Shown: positions 44,564 through 54,604 of the stretch, one piece after another
How the letters are laid out: each line of letters begins with the position of its first letter
Numbering within the stretch: position 1 is the stretch's first letter
NCBI RefSeq assembly: GCF_900112225.1
Contig: NZ_FOLD01000031.1
Coordinates: 1-62,770, forward strand
DNA from: Massilia yuzhufengensis
GTDB taxonomy: Bacteria > Pseudomonadota > Gammaproteobacteria > Burkholderiales > Burkholderiaceae_D
Length of the DNA: 62,770 nt
Direction of reading: 5' to 3'
Position numbers and translations under genes: made by a program
The notes under the pieces: model-generated
Database searches by the model: none
Seen by the model: only the letters and a program-made list of their open reading frames with translations
What the model was told of the DNA's origin: nothing

Positions 44564-46018
44564 ATGATGAATATGAGCAACTCTCTGGTCTGGTTCCGGC
44601 GTGACCTGCGGGCATTCGACCACGCAGCCCTGCACCGGGCTTTGACGACGTCCAATTGTGTGTACTGCGTTTTCGTATACGACCGCGACATCCTGGACCC
44701 GCTGCCGCGTGACGACCGGCGCGTACGCTTCATCCACGCCAGCATTGCCAGCCTCGATGCCGAGCTGCGCCGGCTCGGTGCCTACCTGATCGTGCGGCAG
44801 GGCCGCCCGCTTGATGTGATTCCCGCGCTTGCCGCCGAACTGGAAGCCGATGCGGTATTGGTAGGTTCCGATTATGAACCCGACGCGGTAGAACGCGACG
44901 CACGGATGAACGCGCGGCTGGAAGCTGACGGCAGGAAATTTTTCAGCCTGAAAGACCAGGTCATTTTCGAAAAGGAAGAAGTGCTGACCCTGGCGAAGGG
45001 ACCGTTCTCGGTGTTCACGCCCTACAAGAATGCCTGGCTCAAGCGGCTGGCGGCGATGCCGGAAACGCTGGCGTCCTATCCGGTCGACCAGTACGCCGAC
45101 GCCTTCGCCCCGCCGCCTGGCCCCCCTGCCCTGCCTTCGCTGGAGGAACTCGGCTTCGAACCGGGCGAACCTCCGCTGCCGGCCGGGATGGAAGGGGCGG
45201 AGGAACTGTTCGAGCGCTTTGTCGGGCACATCGCGGACTACGGCCGGGCGCGCGATTTCCCGTCGGAAAACTGCACCTCGCGCCTGTCGACCCACCTGCG
45301 TTTCGGCACCACCTCGATCCGCCACCTGGTGCGCACGGCGCAGCAGATGGTGGTGACCGGTGCGGGCGGCCCTGGGGCCTCGGTGTGGCTGTCGGAACTC
45401 ATCTGGCGCGATTTTTATTCGATGATCCTGGCGCGCAACCCGCATGTGGTGACGCGCTCGTTCAAGCCGGCGTTCGACGCGCTGGCGTGGGAAAGCGGCG
45501 AGGAGGCCGATGCGCTGTTCGCGGCCTGGTGCGAGGGACGTACCGGCTACCCGCTGGTGGATGCCGCGATGGCCCAGCTGAACCAGACCGGCTTCATGCA
45601 CAACCGGCTACGCATGGTGACGGCGAGCTTCCTCACCAAGGACCTGGGGATCGACTGGCGGCGCGGGGAGCGCTATTTCGCGCTGAAACTGAATGACTAC
45701 GAGCTGGCCTCGAACAACGGCGGCTGGCAATGGGCGGCGTCGACCGGCTGCGACGCGCAGCCGTGGTTCCGGATTTTCAATCCGGTGTCGCAGTCGCTGC
45801 GCTTCGATGGGCAGGGGGAGTTTATTCGCGAATGGGTGCCGGCGCTGGAGCGGCTCGGCGCGAAGGAAATTCATGCGCCGTGGCTGGTGGGCGATGCGGT
45901 GCTGGCGGAGAAAGGCGTGGTGCTGGGGAGGGATTATCCGTTGCCCGTGGTCGAGCATGATCAGGCACGTAAAAAGACGTTGGAGCGGTTTTCGGTGGTG
46001 AAGAAAGCTGTGGGCTGA
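44564..46018 (+). CDS. phrB: Deoxyribodipyrimidine photolyase (class I CPD type)
   Basis: A 484-residue photolyase/cryptochrome. The N-terminal alpha/beta antenna domain starts SLVWFRRDLRAFDHAALHRA; the FAD domain has LSTHLRFGTTSIRHL, WLSELIWRDFYSMI, LVDAAMAQLNQTGFMHNRLR and NNGGWQWAASTGCDAQPWFR. All the FAD-contact motifs and the Trp chain region are present. Repairs UV pyrimidine dimers with light. Start is uncertain among TTG 44549 and ATGs at 44564, 44567 and 44573; none has a clear ribosome site. Divergent from yqgE. Confidence 0.92.
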   Translation: MMNMSNSLVWFRRDLRAFDHAALHRALTTSNCVYCVFVYDRDILDPLPRDDRRVRFIHASIASLDAELRRLGAYLIVRQGRPLDVIPALAAELEADAVLVGSDYEPDAVERDARMNARLEADGRKFFSLKDQVIFEKEEVLTLAKGPFSVFTPYKNAWLKRLAAMPETLASYPVDQYADAFAPPPGPPALPSLEELGFEPGEPPLPAGMEGAEELFERFVGHIADYGRARDFPSENCTSRLSTHLRFGTTSIRHLVRTAQQMVVTGAGGPGASVWLSELIWRDFYSMILARNPHVVTRSFKPAFDALAWESGEEADALFAAWCEGRTGYPLVDAAMAQLNQTGFMHNRLRMVTASFLTKDLGIDWRRGERYFALKLNDYELASNNGGWQWAASTGCDAQPWFRIFNPVSQSLRFDGQGEFIREWVPALERLGAKEIHAPWLVGDAVLAEKGVVLGRDYPLPVVEHDQARKKTLERFSVVKKAVG

Positions 46019-46024
46019 TCGCGT

Positions 46025-46143
46025 AAATTGGGTACCGGCCTTCGCCGGTACGACGGTTTTCCAGTTAGCGCAAAAGAAACCGCTAACGTTATTTAAACGA
46101 ACAAATACCAACGTCGTACCGGCGAAGGCGGGAACAATGCCAC
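46025..46143. repeat. BIME-like paired hairpin repeat, locus C (CTTC loop)
   Basis: GTACCGGC-CTTC-GCCGGTAC at 46032-46051 and a decayed partner GTACCGGC-GAAG-GCGGGAAC at 46116-46135. Between them GTTAGCG-10 bases-CGCTAAC (46064-46087) forms a further hairpin followed by T-rich sequence, possibly the phrB terminator. Confidence 0.75.
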
Positions 46144-46177
46144 TGGCATTATTCCCCCCAAGTCCGCACCGCAGCCA

Positions 46178-49100
46178 CTAGCCTTTATCGAGCAAACTCC
46201 CAATCGCCGCCAACAACACCGCCTCCTGATACGGCTTCCCAAAATACGCATTCACCCCCAGCCCCAGCGCCACATTGCGGTGCTTGTCCGCCGTCCTCGA
46301 CGTAATCATGATCACCGGTATCCCCTGGGTCGCTTCCCGGGCCCGCACTTCGCGCGTCAGGTCGAACCCATCCATCCGCGGCATCTCGATATCCACCAGC
46401 ATCAAATCCGGCCGCGCCTGCACGATCTGCTCGAGCGCGTCCACCCCGTCCTTGGCCAGCATCACCTGGTAGCCTTCGCGCTCCAGCAGGCGCTGGGTCA
46501 CGCGGCGCACAGTGATCGAATCGTCGACCACCATGATGGCCTTGCGCGCCAGCGGCGGCGGAGCTTCCTCGCCGCCCGCGACCGAAACAGGCCGCTGCGC
46601 CAGCACCACCGGGTCGAGGATCAGCACGATCTCGCCGGTGCCCAGCACCGTGGCGCCGGCGATGCCCGGCACGCGCGACAGCTGCGGGCCGATGTTCTTG
46701 ACCACCACCTCGCGGTTGCCCAGCACCTCGTCCACGCGCAGCGCGATGCGCCCGCCCGCGCCGTGCACCACCAGTACCGGGTTCAGGCGCTGCATGGCCA
46801 TGCCGGGGCCCTCGCCGAGCAGCGCATCGAGGGCGTGCAGCGCGTGCGCTTGCCCGGCCACCGAGAACGATCCGCTGGCCTGCGCGGCCGCCAGCTCGGT
46901 ATCGCGCACCTGCAGCACCTGCTCGACCAGGGTCGAGGGCAGCGCATGGGTGCGCCCGCCGCTGGCCACCAGCACGACCTGCGCCACCGCCAGCGTCAAG
47001 GGCAGGTGGATCGAGAAGCGCGTGCCCTGGCCCGGCTCGGTGGTGACGACCACCCGCCCGCCCAGCGCCTGCGCTTCGGAACGCACCACGTCCATGCCGA
47101 CGCCGCGGCCGGCCAGTTCGGTCAGCGTGTCGGCGGTGGAGAAGCCCGGCTCGAAGATCAGTTCCGCCGCATCCTGGTCGGACACCACATTGTCCGGCCC
47201 GATGAGGCCCAGGCTGCGGGCCTTGGCGCGGATGCGCTCCAGGTCCAGCCCGGCGCCATCGTCGCTGAACACGATCGCCACCTCGTTGCCATGCTGACTC
47301 ACCTGCACCAGGATCTCGCCGGTGTCGGCCTTGCCGTGTTCAGCACGCGCGCTGCGCGGCTCGATGCCGTGCACGATGGCGTTGCGCAGCAGGTGCTCGA
47401 AGGGCGCGGCCATCTGTTCCAGCACGCTGCGGTCGATTTCCACCGCCGCGCCGCGGATGTCGAGGTTGACGCGTTTTTCCAGTTCCTTCGCGGTCTGGCG
47501 CGCCACGCGGAACAGGCGCTCGGACAGCGAGCCAAACGGCACCATGCGCACCCGCATCAGGTCGCGCTGCAGGTCGCGCGTCATGCGCGCTTGCGCGGCC
47601 AGGTCCTCGGCCGCGCTGTCCACCGTGCGCGACAGGCCTTCGTGGAAGGCTTCCACGTCGTTGACGCTTTCAGCCATCATGCGCGTGAGCTCCTGCAGGC
47701 GCGTGAAGCGGTCGAATTCGAGCGGGTCGAATTCGCGCTCGCCCGCGATCGACAGGCGCGAGGCGATCTGCGATTCGGCCTGCATTTCGATCTCGCGCAT
47801 CTGGCGCCGCAGGCGGTCGAGGTTTTCCGAGAAGTCCGACAGCGCGCCCTTGAGCGAGCCCACCTGGTTTTCCAGGCGCGAACGCGAGATCGACACTTCG
47901 CCGGCCTGGTTGACGACCCGGTCGAGGATGTCGGCGCGCACGCGCACCAGCGGCGCGCGGGCGCCCGGCGCTTCAACCGGCGCTGCTACGGCGGCGGCGG
48001 CGGCCGGCGCCGGCGCGGCCGGCTGCTGCAGCTGTTCGAACAGCAGCAGCGCCTGGTCGTAGTTGGCCAGCAGTTCGTCGAAGGCCGCAGGAGTGGTGGT
48101 CCCGGCGTGCACCATGTTCTCGACCTGGGTTTCCAGCTCGTGGGTGTGCTGGCCCAGGCGCATCGCGCCGGCCATGCGGGCGCTGCCCTTGACCGTATGC
48201 AGCGCGCGCTGCAGGCCCTGGGGAAGAGACCCATCGGCCGGATCCTGCTGCCACTGGCGCAGGCCCTTGCCGATCTGCGGGAACAGGTCGGCCCCTTCTT
48301 CCAGGAAGACCGGCAGCAGGTCGGCATCGAGTTCGTCGCTGAAGGCCGCGCCCGTGGCCAGCACGCTCTCCACCGGCGCAGGGATAGCGTCGGGTTCGGG
48401 TTCGGGCTCGGCGATCGGCGCCACCGCTTCGGGCGCCGCTTCCAGCCCCGCCTCGTCCGGCGTCACCGGGACAAAGGCCGGCTCCTCGCCGCTCGGCGCG
48501 GCCTGGGCCAGTTCCGGCTCGGCAAAGGCGGCGAACAGGTCGTCGACATCGCTGGTCGTGCTGGCTTTCTCCAGCACCGGCGCAGCTGCGGGCGTGTCCT
48601 CGACCGGCAGGGGCGAGGCCAGGATGTCGTTGTAGGCGCTGGCGAACAGCGCGTCGAGCTGTTGCGCCAGCGCCGGGTCGGCCTCGCCGTACAGGGTCAT
48701 GGCCTGCTCGCTGGCCAATCGTTCCAGCAGCGCGCCGAGCTGGGCGACCAGGTCCGGCTGGCCGGGCGCCAGTTCGCCCAGCGCGAATACCTGCAGCATG
48801 GTGCGCACGCGCGACAGGGTCGCGTCGAGCAGCTCGCGCCCGGCCTCGTCCACGGCCACGCCGGGCGCCACCGCCTTTTCCAGCACCAGCTCCAGCGCAT
48901 GCGCCACCTCGCGCAGCGCCGTGTAGCCGACGGTGGACGAGGTGCCGGCCAGCGTGTGCGCCGCACTCAGGGCGTCGGCCGGCGCCGGCTGCGCGGGCGC
49001 GTGGCGCCAGGCGTCGAATGCGTGCGCCAGCAGTTCCACCAGGGTCTCGGCTTCTTCCAGGTAGATCGTGCTCAATCCCTGCGGGATATCGAGCTCGCCC

Positions 49101-51316
49101 ACGCTCATGGCCTCCGGCTCGGCCAGCTCCACCAGCACCGGCACGTCCTCCAGCGCCTGCAGGTCGCCCTCCTGCACGCGGGCGGCGGCGGCAACGAGTG
49201 CGTCCGCATCGCGCGCCGAGGCGCCGCTGGCCACCAGCTCGGCCACCCAGTCGGACAGCTCGGCATGCGCCCGGCGCAGCAGCGCCAGCAGCTCCGGCGT
49301 GGCGCTGCGCGCGTCGGCCAGCCACAGGTTCATCACGCGCTCGATCACGGCCGCGCCTTCGGCGAAGCGCTCCAGGCTCACCATGCGGCTGCTGCCCTTG
49401 AGCGTGTGGAAGGCGCGGCGCAGCAGGGTCAGGTTTTCCTGGCTGGCCGGATTGGCCTCGGCCTGCGGGATCACTTCGGCCACCAGCGCCAGCACTTCCT
49501 GGGCCTCGAGGATGAAGATCTCGAGCAGTTCCGATTCGATGGTCGCGCCCTGGCCCGCGGCCGGCGCTTCCCCTGCCGGCGCCGGTTCCGGCGCCGCCTC
49601 GACGAACTCGAACGGCAGCTCGCGCAGCAGGCGCTTGTCGCCGTCGAAGGTGAAGCGGCCCTTGGCCGCCTCGCTGTTCTGGGCCAGCAGGTCGGTGAAG
49701 AAGCCGAGTGCGCCGATGTTCTGGGCGATGTTGTGCAGCACCGGCGACTGGGCCGTCACGTCGCCGCTGCTGGAGGCGAGCAGGCGCACCTCGCCCGCCA
49801 CGTGGCGCGCGGCCAGCACGGCCTGGTCCTGGTCGAGGATGGACAGCGCGCCCTGCAGCTGGTGCAGCACCGGCTCGGCCTGGGCCAGCGCCTCGCGCTT
49901 GCCCGGGTTGTCATAGTAGTCGTCCAGCAGCTTCTCGACCTGGCGCAGGCCGGCCTTGATCTCGCCGGCCAGCACCGCCACGGTCTGGCCCTGCTGGATC
50001 TGGCGCGCCAGCTCGCCCTGCCAGTGCGGCGCGTCGGGCGGGGTTTCGCCGGCGGCCAGCGCCAGCAGGCGCGCGCCGACCGCTTCCGCGTTCTCGGCAA
50101 AATCGTCGGGCAGCTGGCGCAGCTGGTCCAGGCCGTTTTCGACGAACAGCATGGCGGTCGCCATTTCCAGCCCCAGCCCGTCGCTGCGGCCGGCCGCGAT
50201 CGCGTCGGTGGCGGCGCGCCCCAGCTCGCGCATCAGCTGCGCCAGCGCTGGCGCCCCCAGCTTTTCGCTGGCGCCGGCCAGGCGCGACAGCGCCTCGTTG
50301 AAATCCTGTTTCACCTCGCCTTCGGCCGCGCCCTCGGTGGCGATGCGGTCCCAGTCCGACTTGCTGCGCGCAAGCGCGTCGCGCGCCTCCTGCAGCGCGG
50401 CCGGGTCGATGCGGCCGTAACGACGGGTGGCGTAGTCGGGCGGCACCAGGCCGTCCAGCGCGCAGGCCTGGCGCAGGCGCCGCGCGTCCGCATTCGGTTC
50501 GGCGGCGGCAGCCACGAAGAACAGCGCGTCGCGCAGCATCGCATCGGGCGTGCCGCCCTGCCCCTGCGACAGGCGGCGCAGCTGCATGTTCACCTGGCCC
50601 AGCAGCTGTTTCACATACAGGTCGCTCTCGACCTGGCCATCGGCCACCACGCCGATGAAGGCGTGGATGGCCTGCCAGAACAGGCGCGGGCGCGCTTCGT
50701 CCTGGCTGGCGGCGATCGGCGCGACCGCGTCGCGCATGCCGGCCGCATGCAGGGCGTCGCCGCTTTTCAGGTAGGGCAGCAGCGACTTTTCAAAGCGGGT
50801 GCGGCAGGCCGCGACGTCCGGGGCCGCGGCCGCCGCCGCGCCACCCAGGTCGACGTCCTTGCCCAGGCTGGCCGGCAGCAGGTCGGACGGGTGGATGCGG
50901 TCGGCGCCGAGCGTTTCCTGCAGCCCGCGGTAATACGGGAACAGGCGGGCCGGCTGCTGCTGCGCCCCGCCCAGGAGCTCGTCGAGGTACTCGACCAGCG
51001 CCTCGAAGGCATCCTGCACCGTCTTGACCGAGTCGGGCGTGCAGGCCACCTGGCCGTCCTTGAAGCGGTCGATCAGGGTTTCGGCGGCGGCGCCCAGCAC
51101 GCCCACGCCCTCGACGTCCACCAGCTGCAGCGCGCCGTGCGCCTGGTGCAGGTGCGACTTGGCGTGCAGCAGCAGGGTCGGCTGGGCCTCCGGGCTGCGC
51201 CGGGCGGCGTCGCGCAGCGCGGTGCCCGAGCGTCCCAGTGCGTCGCGGATCTCGCCGATCACCCAGGACAGGGGTCCGGTGTCGAAGGCGGGCATACTGC
51301 TCGAAGAAGCGTTCAT
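46178..51316 (-). CDS. chpA: ChpA-type multi-Hpt chemosensory histidine kinase
   Basis: A 1,712-residue CheA-like hybrid of the Pil-Chp type IV pilus system. Histidine-phosphotransfer modules lie along the first 1,100 residues: HQAHGAL (His60), HQLQGAL (His485), FHTLKGSSRM (His637), AHTLAGTSS (His787) and LHTVKGSARM (His1040). The last three have the full H-x-x-K/A-G pattern; the first two are ScpA/FimV-like variants. Acidic/Ala-rich linkers separate them. Then come the dimer and ATPase domains (HLLRNAIVHGIEP, SDDGAGLD, GRGVGMDVV), a CheW-like domain and a C-terminal receiver (IMVVDDS, LMLVDIEMPRMDG). Directs PilG/PilH phosphorylation and twitching. 17 bases after pilJ. Confidence 0.92.
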   Translation of the reverse strand: MNASSSSMPAFDTGPLSWVIGEIRDALGRSGTALRDAARRSPEAQPTLLLHAKSHLHQAHGALQLVDVEGVGVLGAAAETLIDRFKDGQVACTPDSVKTVQDAFEALVEYLDELLGGAQQQPARLFPYYRGLQETLGADRIHPSDLLPASLGKDVDLGGAAAAAAPDVAACRTRFEKSLLPYLKSGDALHAAGMRDAVAPIAASQDEARPRLFWQAIHAFIGVVADGQVESDLYVKQLLGQVNMQLRRLSQGQGGTPDAMLRDALFFVAAAAEPNADARRLRQACALDGLVPPDYATRRYGRIDPAALQEARDALARSKSDWDRIATEGAAEGEVKQDFNEALSRLAGASEKLGAPALAQLMRELGRAATDAIAAGRSDGLGLEMATAMLFVENGLDQLRQLPDDFAENAEAVGARLLALAAGETPPDAPHWQGELARQIQQGQTVAVLAGEIKAGLRQVEKLLDDYYDNPGKREALAQAEPVLHQLQGALSILDQDQAVLAARHVAGEVRLLASSSGDVTAQSPVLHNIAQNIGALGFFTDLLAQNSEAAKGRFTFDGDKRLLRELPFEFVEAAPEPAPAGEAPAAGQGATIESELLEIFILEAQEVLALVAEVIPQAEANPASQENLTLLRRAFHTLKGSSRMVSLERFAEGAAVIERVMNLWLADARSATPELLALLRRAHAELSDWVAELVASGASARDADALVAAAARVQEGDLQALEDVPVLVELAEPEAMSVGELDIPQGLSTIYLEEAETLVELLAHAFDAWRHAPAQPAPADALSAAHTLAGTSSTVGYTALREVAHALELVLEKAVAPGVAVDEAGRELLDATLSRVRTMLQVFALGELAPGQPDLVAQLGALLERLASEQAMTLYGEADPALAQQLDALFASAYNDILASPLPVEDTPAAAPVLEKASTTSDVDDLFAAFAEPELAQAAPSGEEPAFVPVTPDEAGLEAAPEAVAPIAEPEPEPDAIPAPVESVLATGAAFSDELDADLLPVFLEEGADLFPQIGKGLRQWQQDPADGSLPQGLQRALHTVKGSARMAGAMRLGQHTHELETQVENMVHAGTTTPAAFDELLANYDQALLLFEQLQQPAAPAPAAAAAVAAPVEAPGARAPLVRVRADILDRVVNQAGEVSISRSRLENQVGSLKGALSDFSENLDRLRRQMREIEMQAESQIASRLSIAGEREFDPLEFDRFTRLQELTRMMAESVNDVEAFHEGLSRTVDSAAEDLAAQARMTRDLQRDLMRVRMVPFGSLSERLFRVARQTAKELEKRVNLDIRGAAVEIDRSVLEQMAAPFEHLLRNAIVHGIEPRSARAEHGKADTGEILVQVSQHGNEVAIVFSDDGAGLDLERIRAKARSLGLIGPDNVVSDQDAAELIFEPGFSTADTLTELAGRGVGMDVVRSEAQALGGRVVVTTEPGQGTRFSIHLPLTLAVAQVVLVASGGRTHALPSTLVEQVLQVRDTELAAAQASGSFSVAGQAHALHALDALLGEGPGMAMQRLNPVLVVHGAGGRIALRVDEVLGNREVVVKNIGPQLSRVPGIAGATVLGTGEIVLILDPVVLAQRPVSVAGGEEAPPPLARKAIMVVDDSITVRRVTQRLLEREGYQVMLAKDGVDALEQIVQARPDLMLVDIEMPRMDGFDLTREVRAREATQGIPVIMITSRTADKHRNVALGLGVNAYFGKPYQEAVLLAAIGSLLDKG

Positions 51317-51333
51317 GGGCTTGTCTAGATGTT

Positions 51334-53628
51334 TTAGGCCGCCACGCGGAAGCGCGACACGGAATCCTTCAGCTCCTGCGCCAGCAGCGCCAGTTCGCGG
51401 ATCGACTGCGCCGTCTGGCGCGTGCCGCCCTGAGTATGCTCGGTGACCGACAGGATGTGCTGCATATTATGGGCCACACCGTTGGCCGATGTCGCCTGCT
51501 GTCCAGCCGCGCCCGAAATTGCCTGGATCAGCTCGGCCAGGCGGTTCGACACGCGCGAGATATCGGCCAGCGCGGCGCCGGCCGCATCCGACAGGCGCGC
51601 GCCTTCCACCACGCCCTGGGTCGACTTTTCCATCGCCGCCACCGCATCGTGGGTGTCGGCCTGGATGGTGCGCACCAGCGCGCCGATGCCCTTGGCCGCT
51701 TCGGCCGAGCGTTCGGCCAGGCGCTGCACTTCCTCGGCCACCACCGAGAAGCCGCGCCCCGCCTCGCCGGCCGACGCGGCCTGGATCGCCGCGTTCAGCG
51801 CCAGCACATTGGTCTGCTCGGTAATGTCCGAAATGAGGTCGGTGATCTCGCCGATCTCCTGCGAGGATTCGCCCAGGCGCTTGATGCGCTTGGAGGTTTC
51901 CTGGATCTGCTCGCGGATCTCGTGCATGCCCAGGATCGCGTTCTGCACCGCCAGCGCGCCCTGCTCGGCCGCCGCCACCGACTGGCGCGCCACGTCGGCC
52001 GATTCGGTGGCCGAACGCGACACGTCCGAGATCTGGCCCGCCATCTGCAGGATGGTCGACGAGGCTTCCTGGATCTCGCGCGACTGCGCTTCGGCCGCGC
52101 CCAGCAGCTCGGTCGACACGGTTTGCGCGCCGGCGGAGGCGCGCGTGACCTGCTCGGCGGTCCGGATCACGCGCAGCACCAGCTCGCGCAGCTCTTCCAC
52201 CGTATAGTTGACCGAGTCGGCGATGGCGCCGGTGATGTCTTCCGACACCGTGGCGTGCACGGTCAGGTCGCCGTCGGCCACTTCCTGCAATTCGTTCATC
52301 AGGCGCAAAATCGCGGCCTGGTTCTGGTCGTTGGTGGCCTTGGCTTCTTCTTCCTTGGCCTGGGCCAGCTGGCGCATCGCCTCGGCTTCGCGGCGGCGCG
52401 CGTCGGCGCCGCGGGTGCGGTTGCGCGAGTCCTGCAGCATCACGCGGCTGATACTGCCGCCCATGGCCAGGGTGAAGATCGAGGCGCCCACCAGCAGCCA
52501 GAACCAGCCGCCCTTGGTTCCCAGCTGCGAGCGGTATTCGAGCTGGACCCGCGCCAGGTTCGAGCGCAGGCCTTCGCTGTCGCGCGCGATCACCTGTTCG
52601 GCATTGCGCGCGGCCGTGAAGTTGGGCAGGTTGGTGGCCAGCGGCGCCAGGCTTTCCTGCCAGCCGCGGTAACCCGTGCGGGCGGCGGCCAGGCGCTCGC
52701 GCAGCTCGCTGTCGGCCAGCGGCGCCAGCCCGAGTGCGGCGTTGCCCTCGACCAGGCCGTCCAGCAGAGCGCTCAGCTCGGCATTGTCGCGCGCGATGCT
52801 CCTGGCGGCGTCGCGGTAGGCCGCGCCGGGGGTCATGAAGGAATGGGTCGATACCGACAGGCGCTCGGCCAGCGCCGCCAGCCGCCCGAGGGCGGCGGCT
52901 TCGCGCGGGCCGGACGGCGACCTGGCGGCGATCGCCTGCAGCTCGGCCGCGAGCGGCTCGAACTTGCCGACGCCGGCGCCAAAACCGACCAGGTGGCGCT
53001 TGTTGCCGACGATGGTGGCGGCGGCGGCGTTCGAGGCCGACCACGCCGAGCGCGCTTTCGCCAGCATGGACACGGCCTCGCCGGTGGCGGGCGGGAGCGC
53101 GTTCGCGCCCACCTGGCCGCCGCGCGCCAGCACCGTGAGCAGGCGGCCGAGTTCCGCGCGGCTGCCATCGAGTTCGTTGAACGCGCCCATCTCGCCGCGC
53201 AGCGCATTCGGCGCGGCCTTGGCCACGCGCTGCGAGTGCATCAGCGCATCCGAGGCGATCTGGCTCTGGCTCGACACCACGTCGGTGCGGGCGGCGTTCT
53301 GCCACATCGCCAGCACGGTCAGCAGGATGCCGGCGACAAAGGCCGCCAGCACCAGGCGCAGCTGGCGCGACAGCGACAGGTGGCCGATCAGCGGCAGGCG
53401 CAGGTCCTCGTCGTCGTCGGCGGCGTTCAGCGGCTTGCGCGGGCGCGTGTTGCCGAGCCGGCGCGCGGCGGCGTCGGCCGAACCGTGCAGCGGCGCCGCG
53501 TCCTCCACCACCGGCGCCGGCGGCAGCACGCCCGGCCCGAACTGGGTGTCGGGCGAGGCCAGTGCGGTGTCGTCGTCCGCGCTGTCCTTCGAAAATACGT
53601 TCATGCTCAGTTTCGAGGCGAATCCCAT
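51334..53628 (-). CDS. pilJ: PilJ-type methyl-accepting chemotaxis protein
   Basis: A 764-residue transducer. After a cytosolic N-terminus of about 85 residues comes a membrane segment (LRLVLAAFVAGILLTVLAMW), a periplasmic region with two PilJ-type helical bundles, a second membrane segment (FWLLVGASIFTLAMGGSISR) and a long cytosolic coiled coil. The signalling tip contains DITEQTNVLALNAAIQAASA. In Pseudomonas PilJ senses pilin subunits and surface contact and activates ChpA. The ATG at 53628 has AGGAG 7 bases upstream. It is 18 bases downstream of pilI. Confidence 0.92.
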   Translation of the reverse strand: MGFASKLSMNVFSKDSADDDTALASPDTQFGPGVLPPAPVVEDAAPLHGSADAAARRLGNTRPRKPLNAADDDEDLRLPLIGHLSLSRQLRLVLAAFVAGILLTVLAMWQNAARTDVVSSQSQIASDALMHSQRVAKAAPNALRGEMGAFNELDGSRAELGRLLTVLARGGQVGANALPPATGEAVSMLAKARSAWSASNAAAATIVGNKRHLVGFGAGVGKFEPLAAELQAIAARSPSGPREAAALGRLAALAERLSVSTHSFMTPGAAYRDAARSIARDNAELSALLDGLVEGNAALGLAPLADSELRERLAAARTGYRGWQESLAPLATNLPNFTAARNAEQVIARDSEGLRSNLARVQLEYRSQLGTKGGWFWLLVGASIFTLAMGGSISRVMLQDSRNRTRGADARRREAEAMRQLAQAKEEEAKATNDQNQAAILRLMNELQEVADGDLTVHATVSEDITGAIADSVNYTVEELRELVLRVIRTAEQVTRASAGAQTVSTELLGAAEAQSREIQEASSTILQMAGQISDVSRSATESADVARQSVAAAEQGALAVQNAILGMHEIREQIQETSKRIKRLGESSQEIGEITDLISDITEQTNVLALNAAIQAASAGEAGRGFSVVAEEVQRLAERSAEAAKGIGALVRTIQADTHDAVAAMEKSTQGVVEGARLSDAAGAALADISRVSNRLAELIQAISGAAGQQATSANGVAHNMQHILSVTEHTQGGTRQTAQSIRELALLAQELKDSVSRFRVAA

Positions 53629-53646
53629 ACCGGCTCCTGGTGCTGC

Positions 53647-54183
53647 TTATTGGTTGTCTAGGTGGTCGAGTGCGACCTGCAGGAAGCGCTCTTCCCGCAC
53701 CAGCGCCGCCAGCGACAGCGGGGTCCAGAGATTGCCGTCGGCGTCGCGCAGGGCTTCGCCTTCGCGCTGCATGCTGCTCGCCTGGCGCAGGCCGTACACG
53801 CGCTCGGCGACCAGCGCGCAATTCACACCGAGGGTGGGAGCGAAGGTGACGAAGCGCGCCGAGGCGCCGGGACTGGCCGCGCCCTCCTCACCGAGGTAGC
53901 GGGCCAGGTCGATCACGCCCACCAGGGTGCCGCGCACATTGGCCAGGCCCAGGTACCAGGGCTGGGTCAGCGGCACGCGCGCCAGCGCCACGGGCGAGAC
54001 GATCTCGCCGGCTTCGAGCAGGTCGAGCAGGTAGCGGGTGGCGCCCACCTGCATGCCGAGCTGCTGGATCGGCGCGCCGCCCCCGCCCTTGGCCGCCTGC
54101 ATGCGCTCGAGCAGCTGTTCCTGGTATTCGCGCAGGCGGGTGCGGCGGGCGGCAGGGTCGAGCCGTGCCGGGCCGCCGCTCAT
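53647..54183 (-). CDS. pilI: CheW-like adaptor PilI
   Basis: A 178-residue protein with one CheW domain (TRYLLDLLEAGEIVSPVALA, then YLGLANVRGTLVGVIDLARY and CALVAERVYGLR). It links PilJ to the ChpA kinase. A basic N-terminal helix (residues 5-30) precedes the domain. Its start overlaps the pilH stop as ATGA, indicating coupling; pilJ follows 18 bases on. Confidence 0.9.
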   Translation of the reverse strand: MSGGPARLDPAARRTRLREYQEQLLERMQAAKGGGGAPIQQLGMQVGATRYLLDLLEAGEIVSPVALARVPLTQPWYLGLANVRGTLVGVIDLARYLGEEGAASPGASARFVTFAPTLGVNCALVAERVYGLRQASSMQREGEALRDADGNLWTPLSLAALVREERFLQVALDHLDNQ

Positions 54184-54581
54184 GCCGCTGCGGCAGCCGG
54201 TGCTGCAGCAGCCTGTTCGTCGAGCGTGGCGATGGCGGCCAGCAGCAGGCCTGGATCGACCGGCTTGACCAGGTAATCCCGGGCGCCCTGGCGCATGCCC
54301 CAGATGCGGTCGGTTTCCTGGTTCTTGCTGCTGCAGATGATCACGGGGATCGCCGCCAGCGCAGGATCGCGCGCGATCGAGCGCGTCACCTGGAAGCCGT
54401 TCGCGCCGGGCATGACGACGTCCATCAGGATCAGTTGCGGGCGCTCGGCGCGGATCTTGTCGATCGCCTCTTCGCCGTTGACGGCGGTGGCAACGGCATA
54501 GCCGGCCCTGGCCAATATGTCGGTCAGGTAGAAGCGCTCGGTCGGGGAATCGTCGACGATCAGGATCTTGTGTATGGCCAC
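54180..54581 (-). CDS. pilH: Response regulator PilH
   Basis: A 133-residue single-domain receiver: acidic pair in KILIVDDSPTERFYL, phospho-Asp in LILMDVVMPGANGFQ, Thr/Ser switch at VIICSSKNQE, and Lys in VKPVD. The GTG at 54581 with GGAG before it gives a normal receiver start; longer frames upstream are shadows of pilG. In Pseudomonas PilH opposes PilG and favours retraction through PilT control. A short Ala tail ends the protein. 23 bases after pilG. Confidence 0.9.
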   Translation of the reverse strand: MAIHKILIVDDSPTERFYLTDILARAGYAVATAVNGEEAIDKIRAERPQLILMDVVMPGANGFQVTRSIARDPALAAIPVIICSSKNQETDRIWGMRQGARDYLVKPVDPGLLLAAIATLDEQAAAAPAAAAA

Positions 54582-54604
54582 GTTGGGCTCCGGGTCAGTT
54601 CGGG

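Noticed and set aside
46280..51328. 1,682-codon plus-strand frame
   Set aside because: Exact antisense shadow of chpA, with shadow composition (Arg, His, Gln, Gly).
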